Shown: piece after piece, positions 7,925 to 16,096 of the stretch
Layout of the letters: the number at the start of each line of letters is the position of its first letter
Numbering within the stretch: position 1 is the first letter of the stretch
Source of the DNA: Cronobacter sakazakii
GTDB lineage: Bacteria > Pseudomonadota > Gammaproteobacteria > Enterobacterales > Enterobacteriaceae
Direction: 5' to 3'
DNA: 64,000 nt
NCBI RefSeq assembly: GCF_000982825.1
Contig: NZ_CP011047.1
Location: 3,224,001 to 3,288,000 of the forward strand
Translations under genes and position numbers: made by a program
The notes under the pieces: generated by a model
What the model was told of the DNA's origin: nothing
Database searches by the model: none
The model's input: the letters and a program-made list of their open reading frames with translations, nothing else

Positions 7925-8836
7925 TTATCGCGGGTGCGCTCTGCTTACCCGCGCTACGGCGTTATCAGCAAACGCCGCCAGTTGCGCGTTAAACCGCGCG
8001 GCGTCTTCCATAAATGGCGCATGGCCGGCGTTCGCATAAATGTCAGAACGTATGTGCGGATTGATCGCGCTCGCTCTTTTCAACGAAGCCTCCGGATTTA
8101 CCAGCGCGTCGTGCTGGCCGTAGATAAACAGCAACGGCACGCGCGTGGCGTTCAGCGCTTTTTCTGCGGGAACCTGTATCCGCGGCACGTTACGCTGCAT
8201 GGTCCAGGACGCCATCGCCGCGTTAGCCAGCAGACGCTCAAACGTGTCACGGTCAGGCTGCTGATAAAAACAGAGCCGCAAAAATTCGCGCTCGCCATCG
8301 AGATGTGTTTGTAAATCCGCCGCCGTCATGTCGCGATAAATAGCCGGATGCGCGGGTATCAGCGCGGGCGTTAGCTCCACCACGCCGCCCACGTATAACG
8401 CGCCGCCGATCCGGCTGTCGCCATACTCGGCCAGATAAGCCGAAATCACCGCGCCGCCGAGCGACCAGCCGACTAATACCGGCCGCTTCGCCTGACTCTT
8501 GTTGATAACCGCCGCCAGATCGTCTCCCCATCGCCTGCCCTCCCGATACGCCGCGTCGGTGTCAGGCTTCCCGGAAAGCCCGTGACCGCGCAAATGAAAG
8601 GTGATGAGCCGGAAACGTTGCAGCCGCGGGTCGGCGATTTGCCGGTTCCAGTTGAGATGGCTGCCCAGCAGTCCGTGAATGAAAATTATCGCCGGGCCGT
8701 CCGGGTTGCCGCTCTCCTGCACGGCAATGGGAACGCCATCCGGCGCGGTGACGGTAAAGTGTCGTTCAGCGGCAGTCGCGTTTGCCATCACCATGAACAG
8801 CAGGCTTATCATAATACGGTTAATCAAAGCAGGCAT
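7925..8836 (-). CDS. Secreted alpha/beta hydrolase
   Basis: 303 residues with a signal peptide (cleavage near ATAAERH, residues 20-25). Alpha/beta-hydrolase features: HGLLGSH oxyanion region, nucleophile elbow GWSLGG (Ser125), acid in YGQHD, and His in NAGHAPF. The substrate is unknown. ATG 8836 is chosen because GAGGAAGTGAAA precedes it; the longer frame reaching 8974 runs through the divergent MerR promoter. The last 11 residues (AVARVSRAHPR) and the stop are encoded by a palindromic repeat unit, so the native C-terminus has probably been replaced. It is divergent from a MerR gene, a usual regulator-target layout. Confidence 0.85.
   Translation of the reverse strand: MPALINRIMISLLFMVMANATAAERHFTVTAPDGVPIAVQESGNPDGPAIIFIHGLLGSHLNWNRQIADPRLQRFRLITFHLRGHGLSGKPDTDAAYREGRRWGDDLAAVINKSQAKRPVLVGWSLGGAVISAYLAEYGDSRIGGALYVGGVVELTPALIPAHPAIYRDMTAADLQTHLDGEREFLRLCFYQQPDRDTFERLLANAAMASWTMQRNVPRIQVPAEKALNATRVPLLFIYGQHDALVNPEASLKRASAINPHIRSDIYANAGHAPFMEDAARFNAQLAAFADNAVARVSRAHPR
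7929..7958 (-). repeat. Palindromic repeat unit overlapping hydrolase 3' end
   Basis: CGGGTGCGCTCTGCTTACCCG with flanking GCG/CTACG is the inverted form of the repeat at 7577. It supplies the last codons and, with adjoining TTA, the stop of the hydrolase gene. Confidence 0.8.
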
Positions 8837-8877
8837 TTTCACTTCCTCATTAATAGGTTCCTGGCTAGCCTGAACGT

Positions 8878-8891
8878 TGACACTAGTGTCA
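8878..8891. promoter_or_regulatory. MerR-type operator palindrome
   Basis: TGACACTAGTGTCA is a perfect 14-bp palindrome between the divergent hydrolase and MerR genes. On the minus strand it directly follows a TTGACT -35-like hexamer (8893-8898), the position where MerR regulators bind within an over-long spacer. No convincing -10 was picked, so the exact promoter is uncertain. Confidence 0.6.
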
Positions 8892-8918
8892 GAGTCAAGC
8901 TCCTGATGAGGAGAAACC

Positions 8919-9296
8919 ATGCAACTGACCATTGGCGAACTGGCTAAAGCCACCGGCGTGAGCGCTCGCGCCATCCGCCACTATCACAACAACGGCTTAC
9001 TGGCGGCCGTTCGCGCCTGTAATGGCTACCGCTATTTTGATAAGCAGGCCATTACCCAGGTGCGCCAGATCCAGCGCCTGATTGCGACTGGATTTAGCGT
9101 GGCCGAGATCCGCCGTTTCCCCGATTGCATGTTGCTCATTGAAGGCGCGACGTTCTGCCCGGAAACCCAGGCCATACAGTATCAGCGGCTTAAAGAAATC
9201 GAAGATCAGATAAGCGAACTTGAGCAGCGCAAAGCGCGTCTGCTGGAGACGCTGCGGCAGAATGGTCACAGCGATGCGGTAACGTTACATAAATAA
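8919..9296 (+). CDS. MerR-family transcriptional regulator
   Basis: 125 residues. The winged helix-turn-helix at residues 1-70 begins QLTIGELAKATGVSARAIRHY, typical of MerR. A coiled-coil dimerisation helix follows (about 85-115, ending in LEQRKARLLETL). There is one Cys in PDCMLL and one in TFCPE, but no clear metal-binding pair at the end of the helix, so a metal-sensing role is not indicated. It is divergent from the hydrolase, with a palindrome at 8878-8891 in the shared promoter. Confidence 0.9.
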   Translation: MQLTIGELAKATGVSARAIRHYHNNGLLAAVRACNGYRYFDKQAITQVRQIQRLIATGFSVAEIRRFPDCMLLIEGATFCPETQAIQYQRLKEIEDQISELEQRKARLLETLRQNGHSDAVTLHK

Positions 9297-9737
9297 TAGC
9301 CTTCCGCGGGTGCGCTCCGCTTACCCGCGCTACGCTTTTGTCATTTACGTAGGGTGGATAAGCGAAGCGCATCCACCATTGGCTTAATCCGCGGGTGCGC
9401 TTTGCTTACCCGCGCTACGCGTTTGGTATTTCTGTAGGGTGGGTAAGCGAAGCGCACCCACCGTTGGCTATCAAAAATGACATTAATTCTTCCCAGGGAT
9501 AATTACCACACGTTATTTCCCTGCGCCGAAAATATCATTTCCGGCCCGATGTAAAGCCCCGCTTTTACATTGAGTTGTTTCTGAACGTGAATATCTGCGC
9601 CAGAATGCGTCGGTGACAGATTAATATTCTTTTGCAATGTCAGTAATTGTAAAGGATAAGAAAGCGCTGGAGATGAGACGCATTTTTAGTAAGAATTCGG
9701 GCACCTAACGTAAATTGCCGCGTGCCAGTGAGTCGAT
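9297..9737. other. Intergenic region: repeats, then unexplained AT-rich stretch
   Basis: Bases 9304-9462 hold four palindromic repeat units. The remaining 275 bp before the NlpC-like gene are relatively AT-rich; I see no gene, and no promoter that I would commit to. Confidence 0.6.
9304..9462. repeat. Array of four palindromic repeats in alternating orientation
   Basis: Units lie at 9304-9334, 9348-9377, 9389-9420 and 9434-9462. Units 1 and 3 read CGGGTGCGCTyyGCTTACCCG; units 2 and 4 read in the opposite sense (GGTGGATAAGCGAAGCGCATCC and the GGGTAAGCG form). The inverted pairing resembles BIME-type clusters of REP elements. The array lies just after the MerR gene. Confidence 0.85.
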
Positions 9738-10307
9738 ATGGATTTCCCCGCCAAACCTTTATTTGCCCTTTTATTCTGTGCTTATCTGACGGGATGCGCC
9801 ACCAAAGCCCCAAAACCCAAAACGGTCGCCCCGCTTCCTGATGCTACCGCCAGCAGCCGCCAGCCTGACCTGATCCCCGTTATCGCCGCCCTTCACGACC
9901 AGATGAACACCTGGCAGGACACACCTTATCAATGGGGCGGCACAAAGCGCGATGGCATCGACTGCTCCGGTTTTGTCTGGCGCACGCTGCACGACCGGTT
10001 TAATCTGCCGATGGCGCGCGTCACCACGCGGGAATTAATTCACATGGGCAAAGGCGTTGATAAAAATAAACTGCGTCCGGGCGATCTGGTGTTCTTCCGT
10101 ATTAAGGGCGCGCTGCATGTCGGTTTTTATGACTCCAATGGTGAATTTATTCACGCCTCCACCAGTAAAGGCGTTACCCGGTCTTCATTAAATAATCCTT
10201 ACTGGCAGACCGTATATTTAGAAGCGCGTCGCCTGCCGGATAATATCAGCTCTGTTGTCACGCTCAATCATAATACGCCGCCCGATCTCGCCAGTAATCG
10301 CGGGTAA
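9738..10307 (+). CDS. NlpC/P60-family lipoprotein endopeptidase
   Basis: 189 residues. Lipoprotein signal with lipobox LTGC (Cys20). The NlpC/P60 catalytic domain shows Cys76 (DCSGF), His127 (LHVGFYD) and His139 (FIHASTSKGV). Similarity to E. coli NlpC is strong across the domain, including the STSKGVxRSSLxNxYW stretch, but there is a longer C-terminal tail, so it may be NlpC or a paralogue. Family members cut gamma-D-Glu-mDAP bonds in peptidoglycan; the protein is probably tethered to a membrane facing the periplasm. Confidence 0.85.
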   Translation: MDFPAKPLFALLFCAYLTGCATKAPKPKTVAPLPDATASSRQPDLIPVIAALHDQMNTWQDTPYQWGGTKRDGIDCSGFVWRTLHDRFNLPMARVTTRELIHMGKGVDKNKLRPGDLVFFRIKGALHVGFYDSNGEFIHASTSKGVTRSSLNNPYWQTVYLEARRLPDNISSVVTLNHNTPPDLASNRG

Positions 10308-10314
10308 GCCTGAG

Positions 10315-10335
10315 GGCCACAGTGCTTCTGTGGCC
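10315..10335. terminator. Hairpin between convergent genes
   Basis: GGCCACAG / CTGTGGCC with a 5-base loop lies just after the NlpC-like gene. There is no T-run, so intrinsic termination is uncertain. Confidence 0.4.
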
Positions 10336-10344
10336 TCGCAGGGT

Positions 10345-10704
10345 TTACACCACCGGCGGGTTATCGTCACCGCCCTTGTCGCTCAGCTCACTGAGCACAA
10401 TCTCTTTCGCGGGGGCGTCATCAAGCTTTCCTGCGTAATCGTCCGAGAGATCCGGCAGGCTGGTAAATTGACCGTCGATAAACAGAAACGTCAGGTGTCC
10501 GGCGATATCATCAAGCACCGCCTTGGCATTTTTCAGCCCTTCGCCATGTTCATCATTGCCATCAAGACGCCAGGCGAAAGCGCCATTCTCTTGTGTGGCT
10601 TCGCCGAGATCGATAATCCGGCCATCGATGTTTTGCGCCAGCACGCGGCCTTCGCAGAGAAACAGAAAATAAGGCATCCCGTCGCGTTGGGTGGATTCCG
10701 GCAT
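10345..10704 (-). CDS. Small acidic protein of unknown function
   Basis: 119 residues, start ATG 10704 with AAGGAG nine bases upstream (a TTG six bases before is less likely). The product is soluble, with no signal peptide or membrane helix, and acidic, with a C-terminal GGDDNPPVV. Segments such as YFLFLCEGRVLAQNIDG and HLTFLFIDGQFTSL look like beta-strands. No family recognised. Confidence 0.7.
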   Translation of the reverse strand: MPESTQRDGMPYFLFLCEGRVLAQNIDGRIIDLGEATQENGAFAWRLDGNDEHGEGLKNAKAVLDDIAGHLTFLFIDGQFTSLPDLSDDYAGKLDDAPAKEIVLSELSDKGGDDNPPVV

Positions 10705-10767
10705 CGTCAACTCCTTGCTGATGAATGAAAGAAAAGTATAGCAGGCGCTTTGACGCCCTTTTGGAAA

Positions 10768-10793
10768 GGAAAAAGGCCGCGCGCGGCGGCCTG
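10768..10793 (-). terminator. Intrinsic terminator of the PQQ-dehydrogenase operon
   Basis: On the minus strand GGCCGCCGCGCGCGGCC forms a GC-rich stem followed by TTTTTCC, immediately downstream of the dehydrogenase stop. Confidence 0.75.
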
Positions 10794-10796
10794 GTT

Positions 10797-12098
10797 TTAC
10801 TGCGCTGCGCTCACGCGCCAGATGGCGTTACCGGCGTCATCGGCAATCAGCAGCGCGCCGGAGTTATCCTGCGTCACGCCAACCGGCAGCCCGCGCACCT
10901 GCTTCTGGTCGTCGGTCAGAAAACCGGTGACGACCGGCTGCGGCATTCCGACTGGTTTGCCGTTTTCAAACTTCACCCACACCACCTGATACCCGTTAAG
11001 CGGCGAGCGGTTCCAGCTGCCGTGTTCGCTCACAAACGCCCCACCGCGGTACTGCGGCATGTTATCGCCGGTGTAGAAATGCAGGCCAAGCGGTGCGACG
11101 TGCGAGCCGAGCGCGTAGTCAGGCTTGATCGCTTTGGCGACCAGATCAGGGCGCTGCGGCTCGGCGCGTTTATCGACGTGATTGCCGAAATAGCTGTACG
11201 GCCAGCCGTAGAAGCCCTTCTCCTGCACCGAGGTCATATAATCCGGCACCAGATCGGAGCCGATTTCATCGCGCTCGTTCACTATCGCCCACAGCTTGCC
11301 GCTCTCTGGCTCCCACTGGAGGCCGGTCGGGTTGCGCAGGCCGCTTGCGTAAATACGGCTGGCGCCGGTCGCGGCGTCCACTTCCAGCACCGCGGCGCGG
11401 CGATACTCCGCGCCGATGCCGTTTTCGGTGATATTACTGTTAGAACCCACGCCCACGTAGAGCTTGCTGCCATCGGGGCTTGCCAGCAGCGCTTTGGTCC
11501 AGTGGTGGTTGATCGGCCCACCCGGCAGTTCAGTGACCTCTTCCCCCGGCGTGCGGATCGCCGTTTGCCCTTCCTGATACGGGAATTTCACCAGGCTGTC
11601 GGCGTTCGCCACCCACAGCGTATTGCCGGTGAGCTGAATGCCGAACGGCGCGTTGAGGTTTTCAATGAAGTTATGCTTTTCCCATTTGCCGTTCACGTTA
11701 CGCAAAAGCGTAATGCGGTTGCCGCCCGGCCCGCCCTTGCCCGACGCCTTTTGCACCACACCCATGATGAGCTGTTTAGGGCGCGTGGTTGGTTTTGGGG
11801 TGCCGTTGGATTCCGCCACCAGAATATCGTTATTGGGCAGCACATAGACCTGGCGCGGATGCATCAGCCCGTCGGCGATTTTTTCAATCTTCAGCCCCTG
11901 CGCCACCTTCGGCTTTTCGCCCTCTTTCCAGGCGACGCCTTCCGGCACCTGCATCGGCGGCAGCAGAAAATTTTTCGCTTCCGGGAGTTCCGGGTTTGGC
12001 CCGACCTGTTTTTGCGGATCGAGTGTTGCGCTGTTATCACAGCCGCTAAGCAGAACGCCCAGCGACACGGCCAGCGCAAGACGATGAATGTTGTTCAT
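10797..12098 (-). CDS. PQQ-dependent sugar dehydrogenase-type lipoprotein (sorbosone dehydrogenase family)
   Basis: 433 residues with lipobox LSGC (Cys20). The six-bladed propeller of the soluble glucose/sorbosone dehydrogenase family is recognised from motifs such as RQVYVLPNNDILVAES, GLRNPTGLQWEPESGKLWA, NERDEIGSDLVPDYM, GFYGWPYSYFGNHVDKR, FVSEHGSWNRSPLNGYQV and RGLPVGVTQDNSGALLIADD. The family oxidises sugars or sugar derivatives with PQQ in the periplasm; the substrate here is unknown. No PQQ synthesis genes occur in the window, but a PQQ importer (pqqU) is encoded at 37791. It is 12 bp downstream of a DUF2231 membrane protein on the same strand, so co-transcribed. Confidence 0.88.
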   Translation of the reverse strand: MNNIHRLALAVSLGVLLSGCDNSATLDPQKQVGPNPELPEAKNFLLPPMQVPEGVAWKEGEKPKVAQGLKIEKIADGLMHPRQVYVLPNNDILVAESNGTPKPTTRPKQLIMGVVQKASGKGGPGGNRITLLRNVNGKWEKHNFIENLNAPFGIQLTGNTLWVANADSLVKFPYQEGQTAIRTPGEEVTELPGGPINHHWTKALLASPDGSKLYVGVGSNSNITENGIGAEYRRAAVLEVDAATGASRIYASGLRNPTGLQWEPESGKLWAIVNERDEIGSDLVPDYMTSVQEKGFYGWPYSYFGNHVDKRAEPQRPDLVAKAIKPDYALGSHVAPLGLHFYTGDNMPQYRGGAFVSEHGSWNRSPLNGYQVVWVKFENGKPVGMPQPVVTGFLTDDQKQVRGLPVGVTQDNSGALLIADDAGNAIWRVSAAQ

Positions 12099-12110
12099 GC
12101 GGGCTTCTCC

Positions 12111-12536
12111 TTAAGCAGCGCGTTGGCGTAACGCGAGTTGAACATTCGCCAGCAGCATCAGCACCACGACCAGCGTTGAAAGAATGACGCCCGCAGGCAC
12201 CACGGCGTAAGCATCACGGCTGTGAATAAAGGCGTTGAAAATGGCCAGCACAATCGCCACCAGATTCAGCCAGAAGTGCAGCCGCTGCGCCGGGCCATGC
12301 AGATGGCGACGCCCGGGCCAGATCTGCCCGAGGCTAATCAGGCGCGGAATAATCGCAATAAGAAGGCCGATAGCGATAAGCCAGCTGGCGGCATCGGTCC
12401 ACATCTGCACGTAGCTATTCATGTAGAGGATGTCGAAAATCCAGGCGGCCGTGAAGAAGCCTAAAGGAATGGGATTAAGCAGTTCATAAAGCGCCACGGC
12501 GGCTGCCGGGGATCGTGCGGTCGTGTGCGGGTGCAT
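12111..12536 (-). CDS. DUF2231-family four-helix membrane protein
   Basis: 141 residues with four predicted membrane helices, starting close to PIPLGFFTAAWIFDILY, and conserved His residues in RRHLHGPAQRLHFWLN and FIHSRDAY. The family is often paired with PQQ-type dehydrogenases and may carry electrons or heme; that role is not proven. It lies directly upstream of the dehydrogenase with a 12-bp gap. Confidence 0.8.
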   Translation of the reverse strand: MHPHTTARSPAAAVALYELLNPIPLGFFTAAWIFDILYMNSYVQMWTDAASWLIAIGLLIAIIPRLISLGQIWPGRRHLHGPAQRLHFWLNLVAIVLAIFNAFIHSRDAYAVVPAGVILSTLVVVLMLLANVQLALRQRAA

Positions 12537-12704
12537 GTCCGTCTCCTGAAGTCATCCAGAACCAGCGACGGCAGCGCCCAGGCGCCGCACGTCAGCGTGC
12601 CTGTAAAAGCGTAGTCAAGATGCGCGAGAATGACGGAGTTATCGAAACCGCGTTTTAGCCAGGAGTCTTACAGGCGGCGTCAGACGGGCCGCCCGCTGTA
12701 AAAA

Positions 12705-13919
12705 TCAGATGATAGTGTCGCCCCATTTCACCGCTTCGTGCGTCATATCAATGATATCCCGCTCGCTAAGATTAAGCTCCTGCGCCACTTCTACCACCTG
12801 TGGCCAGTCGGCACGCTCGAACGCTTCGCACAGACGGACCAGCGTACCCGGAACGCCCTCACGGTTGATCAGCGCTTTTTTGACTTCCTTCGAGACGTAG
12901 ATTTGCTCAAGCAGCGCATCCATGGGGATATCCATAATCGCGTCGAGGCGCGAGAACAGCCCGGCAATAAACGCGTCGTCCTCGCTCACGCCGCCGATAC
13001 GGTGCGCCGCCAGTTCGCAAAAGCGGCCGTACACCAGGCTGACGTTGTACAGTTCACTTACCGACGGATCGCTGATGTGCGTAACCGCGAGGATAGTAAT
13101 GAATCTTTTCAGTTCATAGAGCCCAAGAAACGCGAAAATGCTGCGAAACGGCAGCGATTCGGCGTTGGCGTGGTAGTTATGCTGATATTTGATGTTGTTG
13201 ACGTAGCGCATCAGTTTATAGGTGATCGCCACGTCGCGGCTAATCAGCTTTTCGATCTTCGCCATATCCGGGCGCGCCGCGTTAACTTCGCGGATAAGCT
13301 CAAGAATAAAGACTTTTTGTTCAGGCAGCTTTTTCGTCTTAATGAGTTCTGGCTTGCTGTAAAAATAGCCCTGAAAAAGATGAAAACCGAGTTTCTGGTA
13401 CTGTTCCAGCTCTTCACGCCGCTCGACTTTTTCAGCCAGCAGTTTGCAGCGCAGGTTCGGGTGCGCTTTCAGGAACGCGTTGATTTGTTCAACGCTTGTG
13501 GACTGAATATCAAATTTAATGACGCTGATGTAAGGCAGAAAGCGGCTCCATTCGCTCTCCAGCGTAAAATCATCCAGCGCGAAGCAATACCCCTCCTCAT
13601 ACATCGCGCGCACGGTGGTAAACAGCGCGTTATCCGGCACGCTATTCTCAAGAATTTCAATCACGACATTCTGGCGCGGCAGCGACTGCGCCAGCCCGTT
13701 GACGATCATTTCATACGGGAAATTGATAAACGACGTATGTTTCCCGGACAAACGCTGTAACGGCGTGACCAGAAAATGATCGGCAAGCAGCTGGCTGGTG
13801 GCGAACTCGGGGGTTACGGGCGGAAAGGCGTTCGTCAACCCGTCCCGGTAGAGTAGCTCGTAAGCCACCGTGTTCAGCGACGCATCAAAGATAGGCTGTC
13901 GCGCTATGAAGGAATACAT
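12705..13919 (-). CDS. EAL-HDOD signalling protein (YuxH type)
   Basis: 404 residues. The N-terminal domain (about 1-200) opens FIARQPIFDASLNTVAYELLYRDG. It keeps the EAL fold, but the signature is ELL and the DDFGTG loop is reduced to LDDFTLE, so c-di-GMP hydrolysis is doubtful. The C-terminal HDOD domain (about 205-400) includes DVAITYKLMRYVNN and AFIAGLFSRLDAIMDIPM. Start ATG 13919 has GGAGG upstream; the frame continues upstream without supporting signals. Such proteins act as c-di-GMP or general signalling adaptors. Confidence 0.88.
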   Translation of the reverse strand: MYSFIARQPIFDASLNTVAYELLYRDGLTNAFPPVTPEFATSQLLADHFLVTPLQRLSGKHTSFINFPYEMIVNGLAQSLPRQNVVIEILENSVPDNALFTTVRAMYEEGYCFALDDFTLESEWSRFLPYISVIKFDIQSTSVEQINAFLKAHPNLRCKLLAEKVERREELEQYQKLGFHLFQGYFYSKPELIKTKKLPEQKVFILELIREVNAARPDMAKIEKLISRDVAITYKLMRYVNNIKYQHNYHANAESLPFRSIFAFLGLYELKRFITILAVTHISDPSVSELYNVSLVYGRFCELAAHRIGGVSEDDAFIAGLFSRLDAIMDIPMDALLEQIYVSKEVKKALINREGVPGTLVRLCEAFERADWPQVVEVAQELNLSERDIIDMTHEAVKWGDTII

Positions 13920-14035
13920 TTCAACCTCCGGTTTCGTTTTTCGACGTCCATTACAGCGGTGCGCTGCTTGTTCGACCGGCACTAAAACATTCATGGATAC
14001 ACTCTTCCGGCACTCCGCCGGCAGAACCGCAAGCC

Positions 14036-14069
14036 AGGCGTAAGCTCCCGAGGTATTACGCTTACGCCT
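14036..14069. repeat. 10-bp inverted repeat upstream of the HDOD gene
   Basis: AGGCGTAAGC (14036-14045) and GCTTACGCCT (14060-14069) are perfect reverse complements with a 14-base loop. It could be an operator or a leader hairpin of the HDOD gene, or a terminator for the preceding minus-strand remnant. Confidence 0.5.
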
Positions 14070-14103
14070 GTCACGCCCCTTAAGGCGAGGCTTTATAAGA
14101 TGC

Positions 14104-14424
14104 TTATCGGCGTGCGGCAGGCTTTCTTGAGCATATATCCGGGTGGTCTTTTTTTGCTCGCTCAGCCGGTAAACAGAGCGCCAGTAAGGCCAGCAAACCG
14201 AAAATGCCGAGCGCAGGTACAACGCTTAAGGTATCCATCAGCCAGCCGAAGAGTGCGCCGACCAGCGTCGTCGACATTGAAACATCCCGGATAACCTCGG
14301 GTAGCGGTAGTTCCCATGAGAAACGCGCCAGTCCACAGGCGGCGGCAATAAGCGAGAACCCGCTCAGGGCGAGGAATTGATGTCCGGACAGCAAGGCAAC
14401 CTCAGCGAAGTAAATGACCCCCAC
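14104..14424 (-). pseudogene. MFS transporter remnant with internal deletion
   Basis: The frame reads an MFS first helix (LSGFSLIAAACGLARFSW, then LPEVIRDVSMS), then passes directly into what looks like the last helix (VPALGIFGLLALLALCLP) and an ordinary C-terminal tail. About 280 residues of a normal 12-helix carrier are missing, and the two ends remain in frame. The only start is GTG and no ribosome site is evident. Confidence 0.7.
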
Positions 14425-14439
14425 TGAGTGTAGCCGCCC

Positions 14440-14775
14440 TCAGCGCAACAGACGGGCGAGTCGCTGGCCGCAGGTTTGCGGGTTGCTCGCGAGCGCCGCG
14501 CGCTGCGTGCTATCGAGCCCCTGCCAGGTGCTGATGATTTCACGACCCAGCGCGGCGGAGTAGTGCTGGCGTTGCAGCGCGTAGTCGTTGTTGCTGCCTT
14601 CAATCACATTTTCCATGCTCGCCGCCCAGTTATCGGGCTTGTCTGTCTGGATTGTGCAGAACACCGAGGCGTAGTACGCCTTGTCCTCATGGCTGAAGTG
14701 TGGCGTCAGCCACCAGTACGCCAGCGCCGCACAGGCGACAACAGGAAGAATAAAACGCCAGGAGAGTAATTTCAT
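14440..14775 (-). CDS. Small membrane-anchored protein of unknown function
   Basis: 111 residues, one N-terminal hydrophobic helix (about 7-24) that may be a signal anchor, followed by a soluble part with two Cys residues (VFCTIQ and PQTCGQ), consistent with a periplasmic disulphide. ATG 14775 is the only good start. No family recognised. Confidence 0.6.
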   Translation of the reverse strand: MKLLSWRFILPVVACAALAYWWLTPHFSHEDKAYYASVFCTIQTDKPDNWAASMENVIEGSNNDYALQRQHYSAALGREIISTWQGLDSTQRAALASNPQTCGQRLARLLR

Positions 14776-14922
14776 AAGTTGATTCTGATACGTCAGTGAA
14801 AGCGCGGCATGCCCGCGGCAAACGGAGAGTATAACCGTTTTGCTTAAACTTAAGCTCTACGGCCCACCGAAACGCCCGGTTAGCGACCTGCTACACTGGA
14901 AATACTGACAACCGGAGGGTGC

Positions 14923-15897
14923 ATGAAATTAGGTTTCGCGTGTAAATTTTTAGATTCAGGGCTCAAACAGGAATTTCCCTTTAAATCGACGACCCGCACC
15001 CGTTTTTTAAGTCTCGGCCATGAGGCGCGTCTGACGTTGTTATCGCAGCTCGCACAGACCAATCTGAACAATTTGTATCTGACGCTGGAACAACTCGCGC
15101 AGTTACCGCCGGCGTTAAGGATGATGCGTATTGGCAGTGATTTACTCCCACTTTATACCGTGCCGGAGGCGGGCCCGGTCTATCAGGAATTTCTATCCGA
15201 TCTGACACCCTTATTTACCCGCTGCGGCGAGTTTGCCCGCACACACGATATTCGTCTCTCTTTTCATCCCGGCCAGTATTCCGTACTGGCGTCAGATAAT
15301 CCTGATGTGGTCGAAAGAGCCATTGAGGATGTGGAATATCACACCCTGTGCGCCGTGATGATGGGGTATGGCCAGCGGTTTCAGGATTTTAAAATCAATA
15401 TCCATATGAACGGCAAGCGCGGTTTTGAAGGCTTTCGCGAGGCGTTTGGCCGGTTAAGCCCGCAGGCGCAGCGGATGCTGACGGTGGAAAATGACGAAAT
15501 CTCCTGTTCGCTGGACGATGTATTACAGGCGCAGGCGCTCTGCCCCATTGTGCTGGATATTCACCACCACTGGGTAAAAGAGAACGCGTTTATTACGCCG
15601 GACGACCCGCGTATTGAACAGATAAAAGCCTCGTGGCGCGGCGTGCGCCCGGTCATGCATTATTCCATCTCTCAGGAAGGACTTATTCCGGAACAGGGTT
15701 TTCCGGAACAGTCACAGCTCGGCATTCCCAAAGCTAAACTGCGCGCGCATTCAGATTATTATTTCAACAGTACGCTGAACGACTGGGCGCTCTCTTTCAC
15801 CGATTTCGACATCATGTGCGAAGTGAAAATGAAAAATATCGCCCGCGATCGGTTGTATGATTATGCGTTATTAAAAGGGGTGGTGAAGGCAGCGTGA
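14923..15897 (+). CDS. uvsE: UV damage endonuclease UvsE/UVDE
   Basis: 324 residues. The TIM-barrel endonuclease of the UVDE family is recognised from MKLGFACKF, MRIGSDLLPLY, DIRLSFHPGQYSVLAS, INIHMNGKRGFEGF, LTVENDEISC, VLDIHHHWV and AHSDYYFN; the His, Glu and Asp residues form the three-metal site. The enzyme nicks DNA 5' to UV photoproducts, starting an alternative repair route independent of UvrABC. GGAGGG lies just before ATG 14923. It stands alone, followed by palindromic repeats. It is scattered in enterobacteria, which suggests horizontal spread. Confidence 0.95.
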   Translation: MKLGFACKFLDSGLKQEFPFKSTTRTRFLSLGHEARLTLLSQLAQTNLNNLYLTLEQLAQLPPALRMMRIGSDLLPLYTVPEAGPVYQEFLSDLTPLFTRCGEFARTHDIRLSFHPGQYSVLASDNPDVVERAIEDVEYHTLCAVMMGYGQRFQDFKINIHMNGKRGFEGFREAFGRLSPQAQRMLTVENDEISCSLDDVLQAQALCPIVLDIHHHWVKENAFITPDDPRIEQIKASWRGVRPVMHYSISQEGLIPEQGFPEQSQLGIPKAKLRAHSDYYFNSTLNDWALSFTDFDIMCEVKMKNIARDRLYDYALLKGVVKAA

Positions 15898-15935
15898 AAA
15901 AATGCATGTATGGATATTCAATCTGATATGTATTT

Positions 15936-16042
15936 GTAGCGCACCCGCGAATTTAACTAATGGTGGGTGCGCAAGCTTACCCACCCTACGGAAATAATAT
16001 GCCGCATATACCGCGTAGCGCGGGTAAGCGGAGCGCACCCGT
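15936..16042. repeat. Palindromic repeat cluster after uvsE
   Basis: A partial unit at 15936-15949 (GTAGCGCACCCGCG) is followed by a full unit at 15962-15990 in one orientation and another at 16014-16042 in the opposite one. They are the same family as the units near dif and may form the 3' structure of the uvsE transcript. Confidence 0.8.
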
Positions 16043-16096
16043 CGGTTTAACCCCAAAACCACGCCAGAAAATAGTCGCGAAAATCATTCGCGGCCA

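Noticed and set aside
8531..8550. CCCTCCCG near 8.5 kb as a KOPS
   Set aside because: The last base differs from CCCTNCCC.
9304..9462. ERIC or CRISPR repeats
   Set aside because: Sequence does not match ERIC, spacers are not regular and orientation alternates; REP/BIME-like is the better description.
10725..12131. A 468-residue plus-strand frame opposite the PQQ-type dehydrogenase
   Set aside because: Antisense of a well-supported gene; no domain seen.
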